From Pelagicoccus mobilis (lineage in GTDB: Bacteria > Verrucomicrobiota > Verrucomicrobiia > Opitutales > Opitutaceae), in NCBI RefSeq assembly GCF_016595505.1, contig NZ_JAENIL010000024.1:1-64000 (forward strand): a stretch of 64,000 nt of DNA. The letters are read 5' to 3'. The notes under the pieces were generated by a model that saw nothing but the letters and a program-made list of their open reading frames with translations, did not search any database and was not told where the DNA came from. Below, in pieces: positions 35,801 to 50,800 of the stretch (within the stretch, counting starts at the first letter, position 1; each line of letters opens with the position of its first letter). The translations under genes were made by a program, and so were the position numbers.

Positions 35801-38800
35801 GACTCCTGGTAACACTCCGCCGTCTATAAGCGCAATCGCAGATCTGGAAATCGTTCCAAACGTATCGACAGGACCGATACCCTTTGCGGTCAATGACCTT
35901 GAAAGTAGCGCGAGTTCGATTGATGTCTCAGCGGTATCCGATAATCCGTCCTTGGTTCCGCAAAGTGGAATCGTGATAAACGGCAGTGGAGCCAATCGTA
36001 CGATTACGGTGACGCCCGCGAGCGACCGCAAAGGCAATGCGGTTATCACTTTAACTGCCACGGATGGTGAGTCCTTCTTCGAAGAGTCGTTCACCTTGAT
36101 GGTCGTGCCAGCAGTCCATCCGGACTTGTTGCTGGGAATGCCTTTCGAAGAGACGTCTGGAAGCGACGTATTCGATGAGTCAGCAAACGCCAACCATGGT
36201 CTTCTGACTCCGGGAGTTTCCCGGACTTCGGCGGGCTACGATGGCCGTGCTCTGGTGTTCTCTGGTAATGGGGGCAGGGTAGATCTTGGTAACTTGGATA
36301 TCCCAGGATCAGCGCTCACGATCTCCGCGTGGGTGAGGGCTGACGACTTCGGCGTGCAAGACGCTCGCATCATCTCTAAAGCCTCTGGCTCCAGCGACAA
36401 CGAACACTTCTGGATGCTCAGTACCGTGAATAGCGGTGGCGGCATAAAGCTGCGTATGCGTTTGAAGACTACCGGAGGAGATACGCAAACGGTGGTTGGG
36501 GCGTCCAATCTCTCTGCAGGAACCTGGACGCACTTGGCAGGCGTTTATGATGGAACGGAAATCCGGCTCTACGTAAATGGCTCTCTCGATGCTTCATTGC
36601 CGTGGTCGGGCAACATCGTTCAAGACCCAAGCGTGCCGAGCGCGATCGGTGATCAACCGCAGGGCGGAGACAGCTTCGATGGACGCATCGACGACGTACG
36701 GATCTATACAAAAGCTTTTGGGCAGTTTGATATTCAAGCGATCATGAACGATGGGCTTGAGGTACCGAACTATTATCCGAGTATTGATCCCGTTGCGGAT
36801 CAGTATGTATTTATGGATACGAGCGCCGGTCCGATTCCTTTGTACGTGAGTGATGTCGAATCAACTGGGTACTTGCTCACAGTAACAGCGACTTCAGACA
36901 ATCAAGCTTTGATTCCTGATAGTGGTCTGATCCTGAGCGGAACAGGTTCTGTCCGAAATCTGGTGGCGAGTCCTGTGGGAGGAGCCACTGGTTTGGCGAT
37001 TATAACCGTGACCGTTAGTGATGGCATTCTCTCGACGAGCGAATCGTTCGAGCTGAGAGTGGTCACGCCTGGCAATGTTCCGCCGACAATTGGCCCCATC
37101 CCTGATCGAGTGCTGAACTTTGGCACGTCAACGGGCGCGATGCAGTTTTCGGTTGATGATACTGAGACGGATCCAAGTTTGCTCACGCTAACTGCAGTAT
37201 CTGATAATCCGGTCTTAGTGCCCGCGAGCGGCATCGCTCTCGGCGGAGGCGGAGTGAACCGAACCATATCGGTCACGCCCTCTACGATTCAGAGCGGCAC
37301 TGCGAATATCACGGTCACGGTAGGGGACGGTGAGTTGTTTACGGATCGCGTGTTTACGGTAACGGTCAATCCGCAGTTCGGTTCTAGCCTGTTGCTCGGA
37401 TATCCGTTCGAGGAAGAAAGTGGACCGGTGGCTTACGACATCTCGCCAAATTTGAATGACGGTGGGCTTGTTGCGGGGGCAACTCGTACTTTTGTTGGCA
37501 AATACGGTCGTGCTCTGGAACTCTCGGGGAACGGCGGGCACGTCGATTTGTACAATCTCGATATTCCGGGATCGACGATGACCATCGCTGGCTGGATCAA
37601 TCCGGATGACTTTGGTATCGGGGATGCTAGAATAATCTCCAAGGCGAATGGCTCGTCGGTGGATGACCATTATTGGATGCTAAGTACCGTATCGATTGAC
37701 GGGCAGCATAAGTTGCGGGCTCGTCTCAGGACTTCGGGCAACGGAACGAGTACGCTCGTGGGAAGCACTACGCTTATTGCGGGCGAATGGACGCATATCG
37801 CGATGACCTACGATGGAGCATCGCTAAACCTCTTCGTGAACGGACAAGTGGATGCTTCCATGTCGTTGAGTGGAGCAGTCTCAACAAACGCTGGTGTTGC
37901 CGCTGTGGTGGGAGATCAACCGCAAGGAGGTAAGAACTTCGACGGTTTGATCGATGATCTGAGAATTTACACGCAGGCGCTCGGACAAACGAATTTGCAG
38001 GCCATCATGAATGAGCCGCTGGTGGAGGTCGCTAGTATCAATATTCCTCCAACAATCAATTCGGTTGATGACCAGAGCGTCTTTGCGGGACATTCGACTG
38101 GAGCGATCAACTTCACGATTGGTGATGCGGAAACCGATCCGGCTTTGCTAACAGTGTCGGCAAGTTCGAGTAATCCGACCTTGGTTCCTCTGAGCGCACT
38201 TACCTTTGGCGGTAGTGGTTCACAGCGGACTGTTACGGTCAATCCAGCGGCAGGAGAGCATGGCTCTGCTCTCATTACCCTCACAGTTGACGATGGCGAA
38301 AGCATCGCCAATGCGACCTTTGCCATTACGGTCAAGGAGACGCTTGGTGGAACAGGGTGGTGGAATCCGGCCTGGGACTTCAGGGCAGAGATAGAGATCG
38401 ATGCGAATGGAGCGCGGAGAACGGACACGGTGATCGACGTGCCAGTTAACTTTACGACGATGCTCAGCAATGCGGGGCAAAGCGTGATCGTCGATGTATC
38501 CACACTCAGAGTCGTGGAAGTTGATGCTGGAGGAAATTTCATCGATGATTCGGTGCCGTTCCAGTTCGATCCAAGTCCGACATTCTCAGCCAGTTTGAAT
38601 GCGGCGGGTACCTTAGTGGTGAAGCTCACTGGGTCTACACCGGGCTCTGCCTCAAGGTATTACCAGGTTTACTTCACCACGAGCAGCACCGGAGCAACGC
38701 CGCTTTCCGTTCCTGACGAACTGACGGTGACTGATGATGTGATGGACGAAGGGCAGTTGTCCTATCGCATTGAAACTCCTACCGGCACTATGTTCTACCA

Positions 38801-41800
38801 CAAACTAGGTGCCGGATTCTCGAGTATGTTGGATACGGCGGGGAATGACTGGATCGATTACCATCCTACCGGAAACGCAGCAGGGAACTACAGAGGTATC
38901 CCTAACATGGTTTACCCAGAAGGGCATTTCCATCCAGGGAAAACGACCGCGACCAGCTCGTTGATGTCGGTGGGCCCTCTTAAAGCGACGATCCATTCGC
39001 AAACGAACGATGGACTCTGGGAGTGTACTTGGGAGATTTACGGAAGCTTCGCTCGCATGACGGTGCTGGCGGCGGACCATCCGTATTGGTTCATGTATGA
39101 AGGTACGCCGGGCGGTGTTCTCGATTTGAATACAGATTTTCTTGTACGTTCCGACGGTTCGGTGACGGCTGCATCGGAAAGCTGGTCGGGGGATATCGTC
39201 GGTGACGAGTGGGCCTACTTCGCGGATCCGGATGTCGGGCGTTCTCTCTTCTTCGCACTGCATGAGAACGATGCCGCGATTGACTCTTACGTCGACCTAG
39301 ACGGGCAGATGACGATCCTCGCGTTTGGCCGCAATGGTGTGCAAATCAACCGTTACCTCACCGGTACGCCTAAGCACTTCACCCTCGGGTTTGTCGATCA
39401 GATCGACTACGCTCCTGTGGCGACTGCGATTTACTCGGCGTATCATGATGCGATCACTACGGTCACTGGAGCGGACTTGCAGAGCAATTTCAATAATGCT
39501 CCGGTCGTTACGATCGTCGCTCCTGTCGACGGATCTACGGTGCCAGAAGGTGATCCACTTATTCTCAATGCTCTGGCAACCGACGTTGAGGATGGTGACA
39601 CTCGTTCCACGATTGTTTGGTCTTCGGATCTTGATGGTCCGATTCCTGGAGTGGGCGGTCAAATTACGACGTCTTCACTCTCGGTTGGCACGCATGTGAT
39701 TACAGCGACTTCGTCCGACTCCGGATTGCTCGAAGGCTCGGATGATGTATCTGTAACGATCATACCGAATGTAGCTCCGGTCGTATCCATAAGCGCTCCG
39801 GACGATGGGGCTGTCTTTACCTTCGGTAGTTCGATCGATCTGACTGCTTCCGCGACAGACGCTGAGGAAGGAAATGTGACTGCGTCGATTGGATGGAGCT
39901 CCGATCGCGATGGAGCGATCCCTGGCTCGGGAGGGGCTGTATCTACTTCGAATCTCTCGGTGGGCGTCCATACGATTACAGCTACGGCGACCGACTCGAA
40001 GTTGCTCGCTGGAGCGGCATCGATTAGGGTTGTTGTCAGTTCTGCGAGTAGTGCTCCTGTGGTTACGATTACTTCGCCTAACGATGGAGCCTTTTATAGC
40101 CAAGGAAGCTTGATCGACTTTACGGCTACGGCTGTGGATGCCGAGGATGGCGATCTCACGTCAGAGATCATTTGGACCTCCAGCATCGATGGTGTTATCC
40201 CTAGCTCTGGCGGATCCGCTTCAACCTCTAGTTTGTCGACGGGAGTCCATACGATCACTGCAACGGCCTCTGATTCAGGTTTCCTTCCAGGTTCGGCCTT
40301 TGTCACTACTACGGTAGGCATCTTGAGCGATGCTCCAGTGGTAACGGTAAATCAGCCATCGGATGGTTCTCACTATTTGGATGGAGATACCATCAATCTC
40401 ATTGCGACTGCGTTTGATGCTGAAGATGGTGATATTTCCAGCTCGTTGACCTGGCGTTCGAACTTGGACGGCATCATCGCTGGTTCTGGTAGTTCTGTAT
40501 CGGTATCGACGCTTTCGGTTGGGGAGCACGTCTTGACTGCCACTGCTTTGGATTCCGGTTTTGTATCGGGTACGGCAATACTCAATGTCACGGTGGGAAT
40601 TCCTTCGACTCCGGCAGTTGTCACCATCGGATCTCCAAGTGATCTCTCTGTGTACAGCTATGGAGATACGGTTAATCTGACTGCGGTAGCGTTTGACGCC
40701 GAAGACGGCGACATCACCTCTGGTATCACCTGGAGTTCCAGCATCGATGGATCGATTGCAGGAACGGGTGGATCGATCTCCACTTCCACGCTTTCATACG
40801 GCGTGCACACGGTAACAGCCTCCGTATCGGATTCGGGTCTATTACCAAGTTCTGACTCAATAACTGTATTTGTGAGCGAAGTGAGCGCTGCTCCAGTGCT
40901 TCTCGTTTCGAGTCCATCTACGGGAGCGTTCTACGATGAAGGAAGTACGGTTGTATTGATCAGTACGGCTCTTGACGCGGAAGATGGCGATATCTCTTCA
41001 TCGATAAGGTGGAGCTCAAATATTGACGGACCTATTCCGGGCTCTGGAGCAACTGTATCCACTTCGCGTTTGTCGGTGGGAGTTCATACTCTATCCGCCT
41101 TGGTTGTTGATTCAGGTTACTTGCCTGGCTTCGCTTCGATTGAAGTAACGATTCGAGCCATAAGCGCTCCGCCACAAGTGGCGATTGTCGAGCCCATCGA
41201 AGGCACTATCTACGACGAAGGAGACTCGGTACCGCTTTCTGCGACCGCTAGCGATTTGGAAGATGGGGATATCTCTGCATCGATCGTCTGGGAATCCGAT
41301 CTCGACGGAGTGATCGCTAACGGTAGTCCGGTTTCAATTACGAGTCTTTCCGTTGGAGAGCATACCTTAACAGCAACGGCCACCGACTCAGGATTCTTGC
41401 CAACTTCAGATACGGTTTTCATAACCGTAAGAGCGCTCAGTTCGATGCCGATCGTTTCGATCACAACTCCGAGCGCCGGCTCGTTCTTTACTCAAGGCGA
41501 TTCGATTAGTTTCAACGCGACGGCTACCGACGCGGAGGATGGCAATATTACAGGAACGATCGTTTGGAGTTCGGATATCGATGGAGTCATCGCTGGAACC
41601 GGAGGTGCGAACTCCAGCACTTCGCTTTCGACGGGTATCCACACCATCACGGCAACGGCGACTGACTCCGGCTTCTTGACCGGTTCAGCGACGACCACGA
41701 TCGCGGTGAGCTCTGAGAGCAACGCTCCTGTGGTTTCAATAACCGGTCCGGCAGAAGGAGCTGTCTATAACGAGGGCGAGACTATCAACTTCACCGGTAC

Positions 41801-44800
41801 CGCTGGTGATGCGGACGATGGCGACATTACTCCTTCAATCGTTTGGAGTTCGAATCTCGATGGCGAACTAGCAGGAACAGGCGGATCGATTGATGTATCC
41901 ACTCTCTCGGTCGGTATCCATACCATCACTGCGACGGCCTATGATTCAGGATTCTTGCCTGGCTTTGATCTGGTCAATATCACGGTGAGGGGCGTGAGCG
42001 CTCCGCCAGTTGTCACTATCAATAGCCCTGCCAATGATGAAACATTTGGTCAGGGAACCTTGATAACGTTCACGGGTACTGCTTTGGACCCCGAAGACGG
42101 CAATGTCTCAAGTACCATCGTTTGGACTTCCAGCATCGATGGAACGATCGGCACGAGTGGGGCTTCCGTGTCCACGCCGGGGCTTTCGCTAGGGGCACAT
42201 ACCATCACTGCGACCGCGATGGACTCTGGGCTGCTTCACGGTTCGAGCTCCATTACGGTGAACGTGAATCCGCTGGTCGGGCAGTTTGTTTCTGACGATT
42301 TCAGTACAGGAACTTTGGATACTGAAACCTGGACGATTATCGATCCTGTTGGAGATGGTTCCGTTTCTGTAAATGAGGGGGCTCTGGTAATCTCCTTGCC
42401 GGGAGAAGAGGACCACGACGTTTGGACAGGCGGCAATCGTTCGGTTCGTCTCATGCAGGATGTCCACGATACTGACTTCGAGCTCGAGGCTAAGTTCGTA
42501 TCCGACATGGATGCTCAATTCCAAATGCAGGGATTCTTGATCGAGCAAGATCCGGACAACTTCCTGCGTTTCGACTTCGTACGCTTCCCATCCACCGTCA
42601 AGCTGTTCTCAGCGAGTTTCATCGGAACAGAGCCGACGACGTATATCGACACGAACATAGCGTTTAGCGACAGCTACTACATTCGCGTGACGAGATCTGG
42701 CGATGTATGGTCTGTAAGCTACTCGCTCGATGGTGATACTTGGGCCGCGGGTGGCAGTTACTTCTATCCGTTAGAGGTGAATAAGGCCGGCGTGTACGCT
42801 GGTAACGCCAGCCTCGAGAAGTCTCCTCCGTTTACTCTGATCGCGGACTATGTGTACAACACGGCGGTGCCGGTCTATGCCGAAGATGCTCAGATCAAGG
42901 TGATCGTTTCCGGAGAGGGATCGGTCACGGAGAATCCTGATCAGGAATATTATCAGGCCGGCCAGCAGGTAGAGCTTACCGCGGTCGCGGCCGAGGGTTG
43001 GGAGTTCGATGGTTGGAGCGGTGACCTTTCAGCGGAGGAGAATCCGCTGACGGTGACGATCAATGACGATCTTGATATATTCGCATTGTTCCTCCCATCC
43101 GACGGTCGTCCGATCATTGATGTCTGGTATGGAGATAACCAGAACTTCGGAAACCTCGGCAATCCTCAGACTCAAATCAATATCCTCGGCAATATTATCA
43201 TTTCCGAGCAGATCAGCTCCTTGACCTTCGCATTGAATGGCGGCTTGCACATACCGATCTCGATGGGGCCGGAAGATAATATCCGGTTGGCCCGTAAAGG
43301 AGACTTCAATGTTGAGATTCCGTTTACGGATCTGTTGGAAGGCGAGAACATCGTCTCGATAAGGGCGACGACTTTTGATGGCGTTGAGTACATTCGTGAC
43401 GTTACGGTGAACTCGAGCGTTCTAAACCAATGGAAGCGTCCGTATGCGGTCGATTGGTCGCAGGTATCTCGAATCGATGAGGTCGCTCAGGTCGTAGACG
43501 GCAAGTGGGATCTCGTGGCAGGCGGAGTCAGGGTAGTGGAATCTCACTACGATCGATTGCTCGCGATTGGAGACATCGATTGGACCGATTATGAAGTGAC
43601 GGTCCCAATTACCGTGCATGCGGTTGATCACCAGCCTCCACCAAGCGAACCGCTGGTAGGCGTCATGCTTCGTTGGGATGGGCATGACAAGATCGGTTTC
43701 GAGCAACCAGGAACCGAATGGCGACCTATCGGAGCGATGGGGGTGCATGGTTGGTATGCTGAAGGTTCCAGAGGTGGCCATCACTTCCAGATCTTCGAAA
43801 CGGGTTCTGTAAAGTTTGCTGGATACACCGGTATGACAATGCCGTTGGAGACGACGTATTACTTTAAGGTTCGGGTTCAGTCGGGCGAAGAAGGGGTACC
43901 TGGTTTCTACAGCTATAAAGTATGGCCTGCTGGGCAGCCCGAACCTGGAGGGTGGGGAATCACGCGTCAGGCAGAGGTCGGACTGCTCGAAGGATCGTTC
44001 CTGCTTGTTGCTCACTATGTGGAAGCTACTTTCGGAAACATTGTAGTGACCTCGCTTGAATCGGGTACGCGGCCTTCGCTTACGATTACCGGCCCAGAGG
44101 TTGGCGATACGCTCATTGCAGGTTCGCCGATCGAACTGAGAGCGACAGCCACAGATTCCGAAGACGGAGACATCTCCCACGCCATCCAATGGAGCTCGAG
44201 CCTCTACGGTCCAATCGAGGGCTCAGGCGGATCGCTAATCACGACTTCACTGACCGAGGGCGAACACCAGTTGACAGCGATGGTTGTGGATTCCGATTCG
44301 TCACCAGCTTTGGATACGACTACGATCTTCGTCGGTCCAAACTCGGAACCGTCCGCCAGTATCACCTCTCCAGATCAGGGCTTTACGTCCATGGCTGGTC
44401 TTCCTGTCGCGTTCACCGCGGTGGGAACCGACCCGATCGACGGGGATATCTCCGATACGATTACCTGGAATTCGAATCTCGATGGTCCATTCGAGGAAAC
44501 GGGAGGATCGGTTACTGCGACCTTGTTCTCGGTGGGGACGCATATCATCACAGCGACGGCTACGGACTCGGGCGGACTGGCTAGCAGTCACAGTATTACC
44601 ATTACGATCGAACCGAATCCGAATGTTGAGCCTCTAGTTACTATTACAGCTCCGGCTAACGGCTCAACCTATGTGGAAGGGGATCCAATCGATTTCACCG
44701 CGACTGCGATCGATCCCGAAGATGGCGATCTCACGAGCGGATTGACCTGGAGCTCGAATCTGGATGGACCGATTCCTGGAGTTGGTGGCTCGATGTCTAC

Positions 44801-47800
44801 CTCATCGCTCTCGATCGGATCTCACTTGATTTCCGCTTCCGTTACGGATTCAGGTCAATTCACTGGATCTACAACGATCGCGGTCATGATCGATGAAAAT
44901 ACCGCTCCGGTAGTTACGATGGTGGTGCCCGCTGAGGATTCTACTTTCATCGTGGGCGAGCTGGTCGTCTTTGCTGCCACTGCGGCTGACTTAGAGGATG
45001 GCGACGTCACGTCATCGCTCGCCTGGAGTTCAGACCTAGACGGACCGATCAGCGGTTCCGGCGGTTCGGTCGCTAGCTCTAGTTTGTCCGTGGGAACTCA
45101 CGTGATCACTGCGACGGCGACAGATGCAAAGGCGTTGCAGGCATCCGAGTCGATCATCATTCACGTTCAAACTCCGGTTGGATCGCTCACATCGGACGAC
45201 TTTTCGACGGACAGTTTGGATACGACCCTGTGGGAGTTCGTCAATCCGGTGGGCGATGGTAGCTACACGGTTTCCGATGGCGCTCTGAGTATTACTGTAC
45301 CTGAGGGAGTTGATCATGACATCTGGACGCAAGGAAATCGCTCGGCCCGAGTAATGCAGCGTATTTTCGATACGGACTTTGGTTTGCAGGTGAAGTTTGG
45401 TTCTACTCCGTCGCTTGAGTTCCAGACTCAAGGTCTGGTTGTCGAGCAGGATGCGAACAATTTCATCCGCTTTGATATTATCTCGGACGGAAAAGATCTT
45501 CTCGTTTTTGCGGCGGACTTCAATAATGGCAATCCGACTGTTCTGCTCAGTCAATCGATCTATGTTTCGACGGCTTACTTCCTCCGAATTATGCGATCTG
45601 GCGATCAGTTCACGTTGCTGTATTCATACGATGGATCGAATTGGAATGCGGTAGGAAACCTCAATCGTGCTCTCAATATTACGCAAGTCGGTACCCATGC
45701 AGGTAATGCTTCGGGTGATCTTTCGCCTGCATTCACGGCGACGATTGACTATGTCTTCAATACGGCATCGCCGATCTTCCCTGAGGATTCAGGCGGTCCT
45801 AATACGCCTCCGTTGGTGGCGATTGCGAGCCCGGCAGATGGTTCGAGCTACAAGAGGGGTGAACAGATCGATTTCTCAGCGGTCGCTAACGACGTTGAAG
45901 AAGGCGATCTTTCAGCGACGATCTCCTGGAGCTCAAACCTTGATGGTGCGATTGCTGGAACGGGTAGCAACCTCTCGACTTACGACCTCTCCGCAGGAAC
46001 GCATGTCATTACGGCTTCGACTACCGATTCGAATGGATTGGTAGGCACGAATTCGATCACCGTTGTCGTGGATGCGGCTGGACCGATCATATCTGACGAC
46101 TTCAGTACTGGCGGTTTGAATACGAGTCTCTGGACCTTTGTTGATCCGGTTGCCGATAGCAATTATTCGGTAGGCGATGGGGCATTGAGATTGAGCGTGC
46201 CGGCGGGCAGCGATCACGACATCTGGGCAGATGGTAACCGCTCCGCTCGATTGGTCCAACAGCTAGATGATAGTGATTTTAGCTTGCAGGCCAAATTCCT
46301 GTCTACTCCAGCCCAAGCCTTCCAAGTGCAGGGCTTGTTGATCGAAGAGGACGCGACAAACTTCATTCGTTTCGACTTCTACTCGACTGGAACGTTCTTG
46401 TACGTATTTGGCGCGAACTTCATCGATGGCGCACCGGCGGTTCTGTTCAACAAGAAGATCAACGTTTCGCCAACCTACTACTTGCGGGCAACGCGCGTGG
46501 GTGACGACTTCACTCTCTTGTATTCATTTGATGGTACGGAATGGCTCGAAGGTGGCGCGATCAACCGCGCGTTCTCGGTGAACCAAGTGGGGCTCCATGT
46601 GGGCAATGCGACTGGTTCCAGCTCGCCTGCATTCACTGCTTTGATCGACTATGCGTTCAATACAGACTCTCCGATATTCCCAGAGGATACAGGCGGCCCG
46701 AATACGGCACCGCTCGTGACGATTCTGGCTCCAGCTCATGATTCCGCGTACACGGAAGGAGATCCTATCAACTTCTCGGCCACCGCGGATGACGTACAAC
46801 AAGGCGATATGACGCCACTGATTGTTTGGACTTCGGATCTCGATGGCCAAATCCCAGGCAGTGGAGGAACGGTATCCACAAACTCACTCTCAGTTGGGCG
46901 ACACCTGATCACTGCTTCGGCGATGGATGCAGGGGCTCTGACCGGCTCCGCATCGATTGATCTTCGAGTATTTGCCAACAATATTCCAGTTGTCACAATA
47001 GCGACTCCAGACGATGGAACGATCTACTCTGATGGGGACACTATCGACTTCACCGCGACTGCGACAGATATTGAAGATGGCGAGCTAACCGCTTCTATCG
47101 TCTGGACCTCTGATCTCGATGGACAGCTCGCGACGATTGGTGGAGCGGTATCAACGACGTCTCTGTCGACGGGAATACATGTGATCACCGCGAGTGTAAC
47201 GGACTCGCATTCAGGAGTCGGTCTCGACGCGATCACGATTAGAGTGACGACACCGAGTACGCCTCCGGTCGTTGCGATTACTGCGCCTGCAGATGGTGCG
47301 GACTTCGATGAGGGCAGCACAGTTGATTTCACTGGTACAGCTAGTGATGTAGAAGATGGCGATGTTTCAGCCTCGCTCGTCTGGACTTCCGATCTCGATG
47401 GAGTTCTCCCTAGCACGGGAGGCGCTATTTCGGTACCCGGTCTTTCGGTTGGTACGCATGTGATTACTGCGACTGCCACTGACTCTGGCTTCATCGATGG
47501 CGTGAACTCGATCTCGATCATCATAAATCCGAATGTTGGAGCGGATGTTTCGATAACGTCTCCCGCGGATGGAGCGACCTACACGATAGGAGACACTGTT
47601 AACCTTACTGGTTCGGCGGATGATCCTGAGGATGGCGATGTCACGGACTCACTTGTTTGGAATTCGAGTATCGATGGTCCGCTCGCGGGATCTGGCGCCG
47701 CGGTCTCCACTTCGACCCTATCGGCGGGCATGCACGTGATAACAGCAACGGCGACTGATTCGCTCGGACTGGAATCCTCGTCCTCAATCATCATTCTCGT

Positions 47801-50800
47801 TTACAATGTGGTAGGCACATTGACCTCTGACGACTTCCCCGGATACAGCCTCGATTTGGAGCGCTGGATATTCGTTAACCCTGTTGGCGATGGCAGTTAC
47901 TCCGTTAATAATGGTGTATTGACGATTTCAGTACCCGGTGGAGTGGATCACGATATCTGGGCGGATGGCAACCGTTCCGCTAGAATTATACAGCGGATCA
48001 GCGATACCGACTTCGGTGTGTCCGCTAAGTTTGGCTCGACTCCAACTCAAGAGTACCAAAGTCAGGGCATCTTGATAGAGCAGGATGCGGACAACTTCCT
48101 CCGGTTTGACATCCTCTCCGATGGCATAAGCCTGAGCGTGTTTGGTGCGGTGTTTGTCGATGGAACGCCGAACTTCTTGTTCAAGAAACCGATCGGGGAC
48201 GCTACTGCTCGATACCTGCGTGTTACGCGTCAGGGGGATCAGTTTGTTCTGCAGCATTCGCTTGATGCGATTGAATGGATCTGGGCGTACACGCTTAACC
48301 AGGCCTTCACGGTGCAGCACGTCGGTGTATTCGCCGCGAATGCCTCAGGAGCGGATTCGCCAGCCTATACGGCAGAGGTTGATTACTTCTTCAATACCGC
48401 GTCGCCAATCTTCCCAGAAGATGAGGGCGGAACGAATACGGCTCCTCAGATTGCCATTACAGCGCCTGTTGATGGAGCGGTGTTCATTGAAGACAAGGAA
48501 GTCTTGTTGACCGGTTCGGCTTCGGATACGGAGGACGGCGATCTAACGGATTCAATCGTCTGGAGTTCGGATTTGGATGGTCCGATCGCAGGAACAGGTG
48601 GTTCAGTGTCGATTTCGACATTGTCAATCGGAACTCACGTGATAACCGCGTCGATCGTGGATTCGGCTTTAGCTGAGCAATCGGACTCGATTACCATAAC
48701 TGTCGATCCGAACACCGAGCCACTCGTGCTTATTACCAGCCCGATTACCGGTGATATATTTGTGGATACGGATGATATCGAATTCACCGCGAGCGCGATT
48801 GACCCGCAAGATGGAGATATTGGTGACTCGGTGGTTTGGAGTTCAGATCTTGATGGTACGATCCCAAGCACGGGAGGTACTATCTCGACCGGTGACTTGT
48901 CGCTCGGCACGCACTTGATTACCGCCACCGCGACTGACTCAGGATCCTTGTCCAATTCTGATTCGATTACGATCACGGTACTTCTCAATGGAATGCCACT
49001 GGTTCAGATCAATTCGCCGATCGAAGGAACTGTATTCCTCGAAACGGATACAGTCGAATTCGTAGGTAGCTCAATTGACTTCGAGGATGGTGAAATAACG
49101 GACTCGCTCGTTTGGAGTTCTGATGTGGATGGAATCATCCCTGGAACGGGAGGAACGGTATCGACCTCTGATCTTTCTGTCGGACCTCACGTGATCACCG
49201 CGACGGCGACAGACTCCGGACTGGTGCAAGGCACGAGCACGATTGCAATCGCGATCACTGACAATATCCCGCCCGTGGCGACAATCAATGGACCAATCGA
49301 TGGATTGATCATCCCAGAGGGCGACGTAATCGACTTTGCAGGTACGGGGATCGACGCGGATGAAGGCGATATTTCCGATTCCTTGGCGTGGAGCTCCGAC
49401 CTAGATGGACCGATAGGAGAGGGCGGATCGCTTCCGATCACAACGCTCTCGGTTGGAACGCACGTCATCACAGCCACGATCACTGATGTGGAATCCTTCT
49501 CGGACTCCAAAACGATAACAGTCACGGTGATTCCGAATACGCCTCCGGTCGTTACGATCGAGTCTCCAGACAATGGGGCATTCTACACGGTAGGAGACAC
49601 AGTCGATCTTATTGGTACCGCGAACGATACCGAGCACGGTGATCTCTCCTCTTCCTTGGAATGGACCTCAAATGTCGATGGTGTGATCGGTACTGGGGCT
49701 TCGATCTCCACTTCGGGCCTCTCGGCAGGCATCCATGCTATTACGGCAAGTGCGACGGATTCGGCGACCTTGACTGGTTCCGATTCAGTATCGATCAGAG
49801 TTCATGATCCTAAGGGGCCGATTGTTTCCGATGACTTTAGTTCGGGAAGTTTGAATACGCTCGAATGGGACTTTGTGGATCCGGTTGGAAACAGTAGCTA
49901 CACCGTAGAGAACAATGTAATGACGATTACGGTACTAGCCGGAAGCGATCATGACATTTGGGCAGGTGGCAACCGCTCCGCTCGCATGATGCAGGCCATC
50001 GACGACGATAACTTTGGATTGGAGGTCAAACTCCAGTCCCTCCCAGATTCGGCCTTCCAAAGTCAGGGGGTCATTGTCGAGCAGGATGCCTCGAACTTCT
50101 TCCGCTTCGACTTCACGACAAATGGTACCTCGCTACGGGTGTTCGCAGCTGATTTCGTGAATGACACGCCGACCGTGCTGTTTAGCCGAACAGTCACTCA
50201 AACCTCTGCTTACTTCCTCCAGGTGATTCGCTCAGGTAACGACTTCACCTTGCGCTATTCGCACGATGGCACGAACTGGAACACGATGGCGACTCATACT
50301 CGTGCGATGTTGGTAACCAACGTTGGCGTCTTTGCGAGTAATGCTTCTGGAAGCGATTCGCCTGAGTTTAGTGCGATCGTGGACTATGTATTCAACATGG
50401 CATCGCCGATCGATCCGGAAGATGGTGGCGGTTCGAATACGCCTCCTAGCGTAAGCATCGTGGCTCCTCTCGAAGGTGATACCTTCTCGGAAGGGGAGAC
50501 TATCAACCTCAGTGGTCTAGCGGATGATGCTGAAGACGGCGAATTGACTCCATCTATCAATTGGACTTCGAGCCTTGATGGTACTATTGAGGGAATAGGT
50601 GGTGCGATCTCTACTGATTCTCTCTCAGCTGGTACGCATTTGATTAGCGCTTCGGTGACGGACTTTGATGGATACACGGAAACCGCATCGATAAGCATCA
50701 ACGTAGTTGTCAATACGGCGCCGGTTGTCGCGATCTCTTCACCTGCGGATGGCGCGACCGTTCTTGATACCGATACAGTTCTCTTTACCGGAACATCGAT

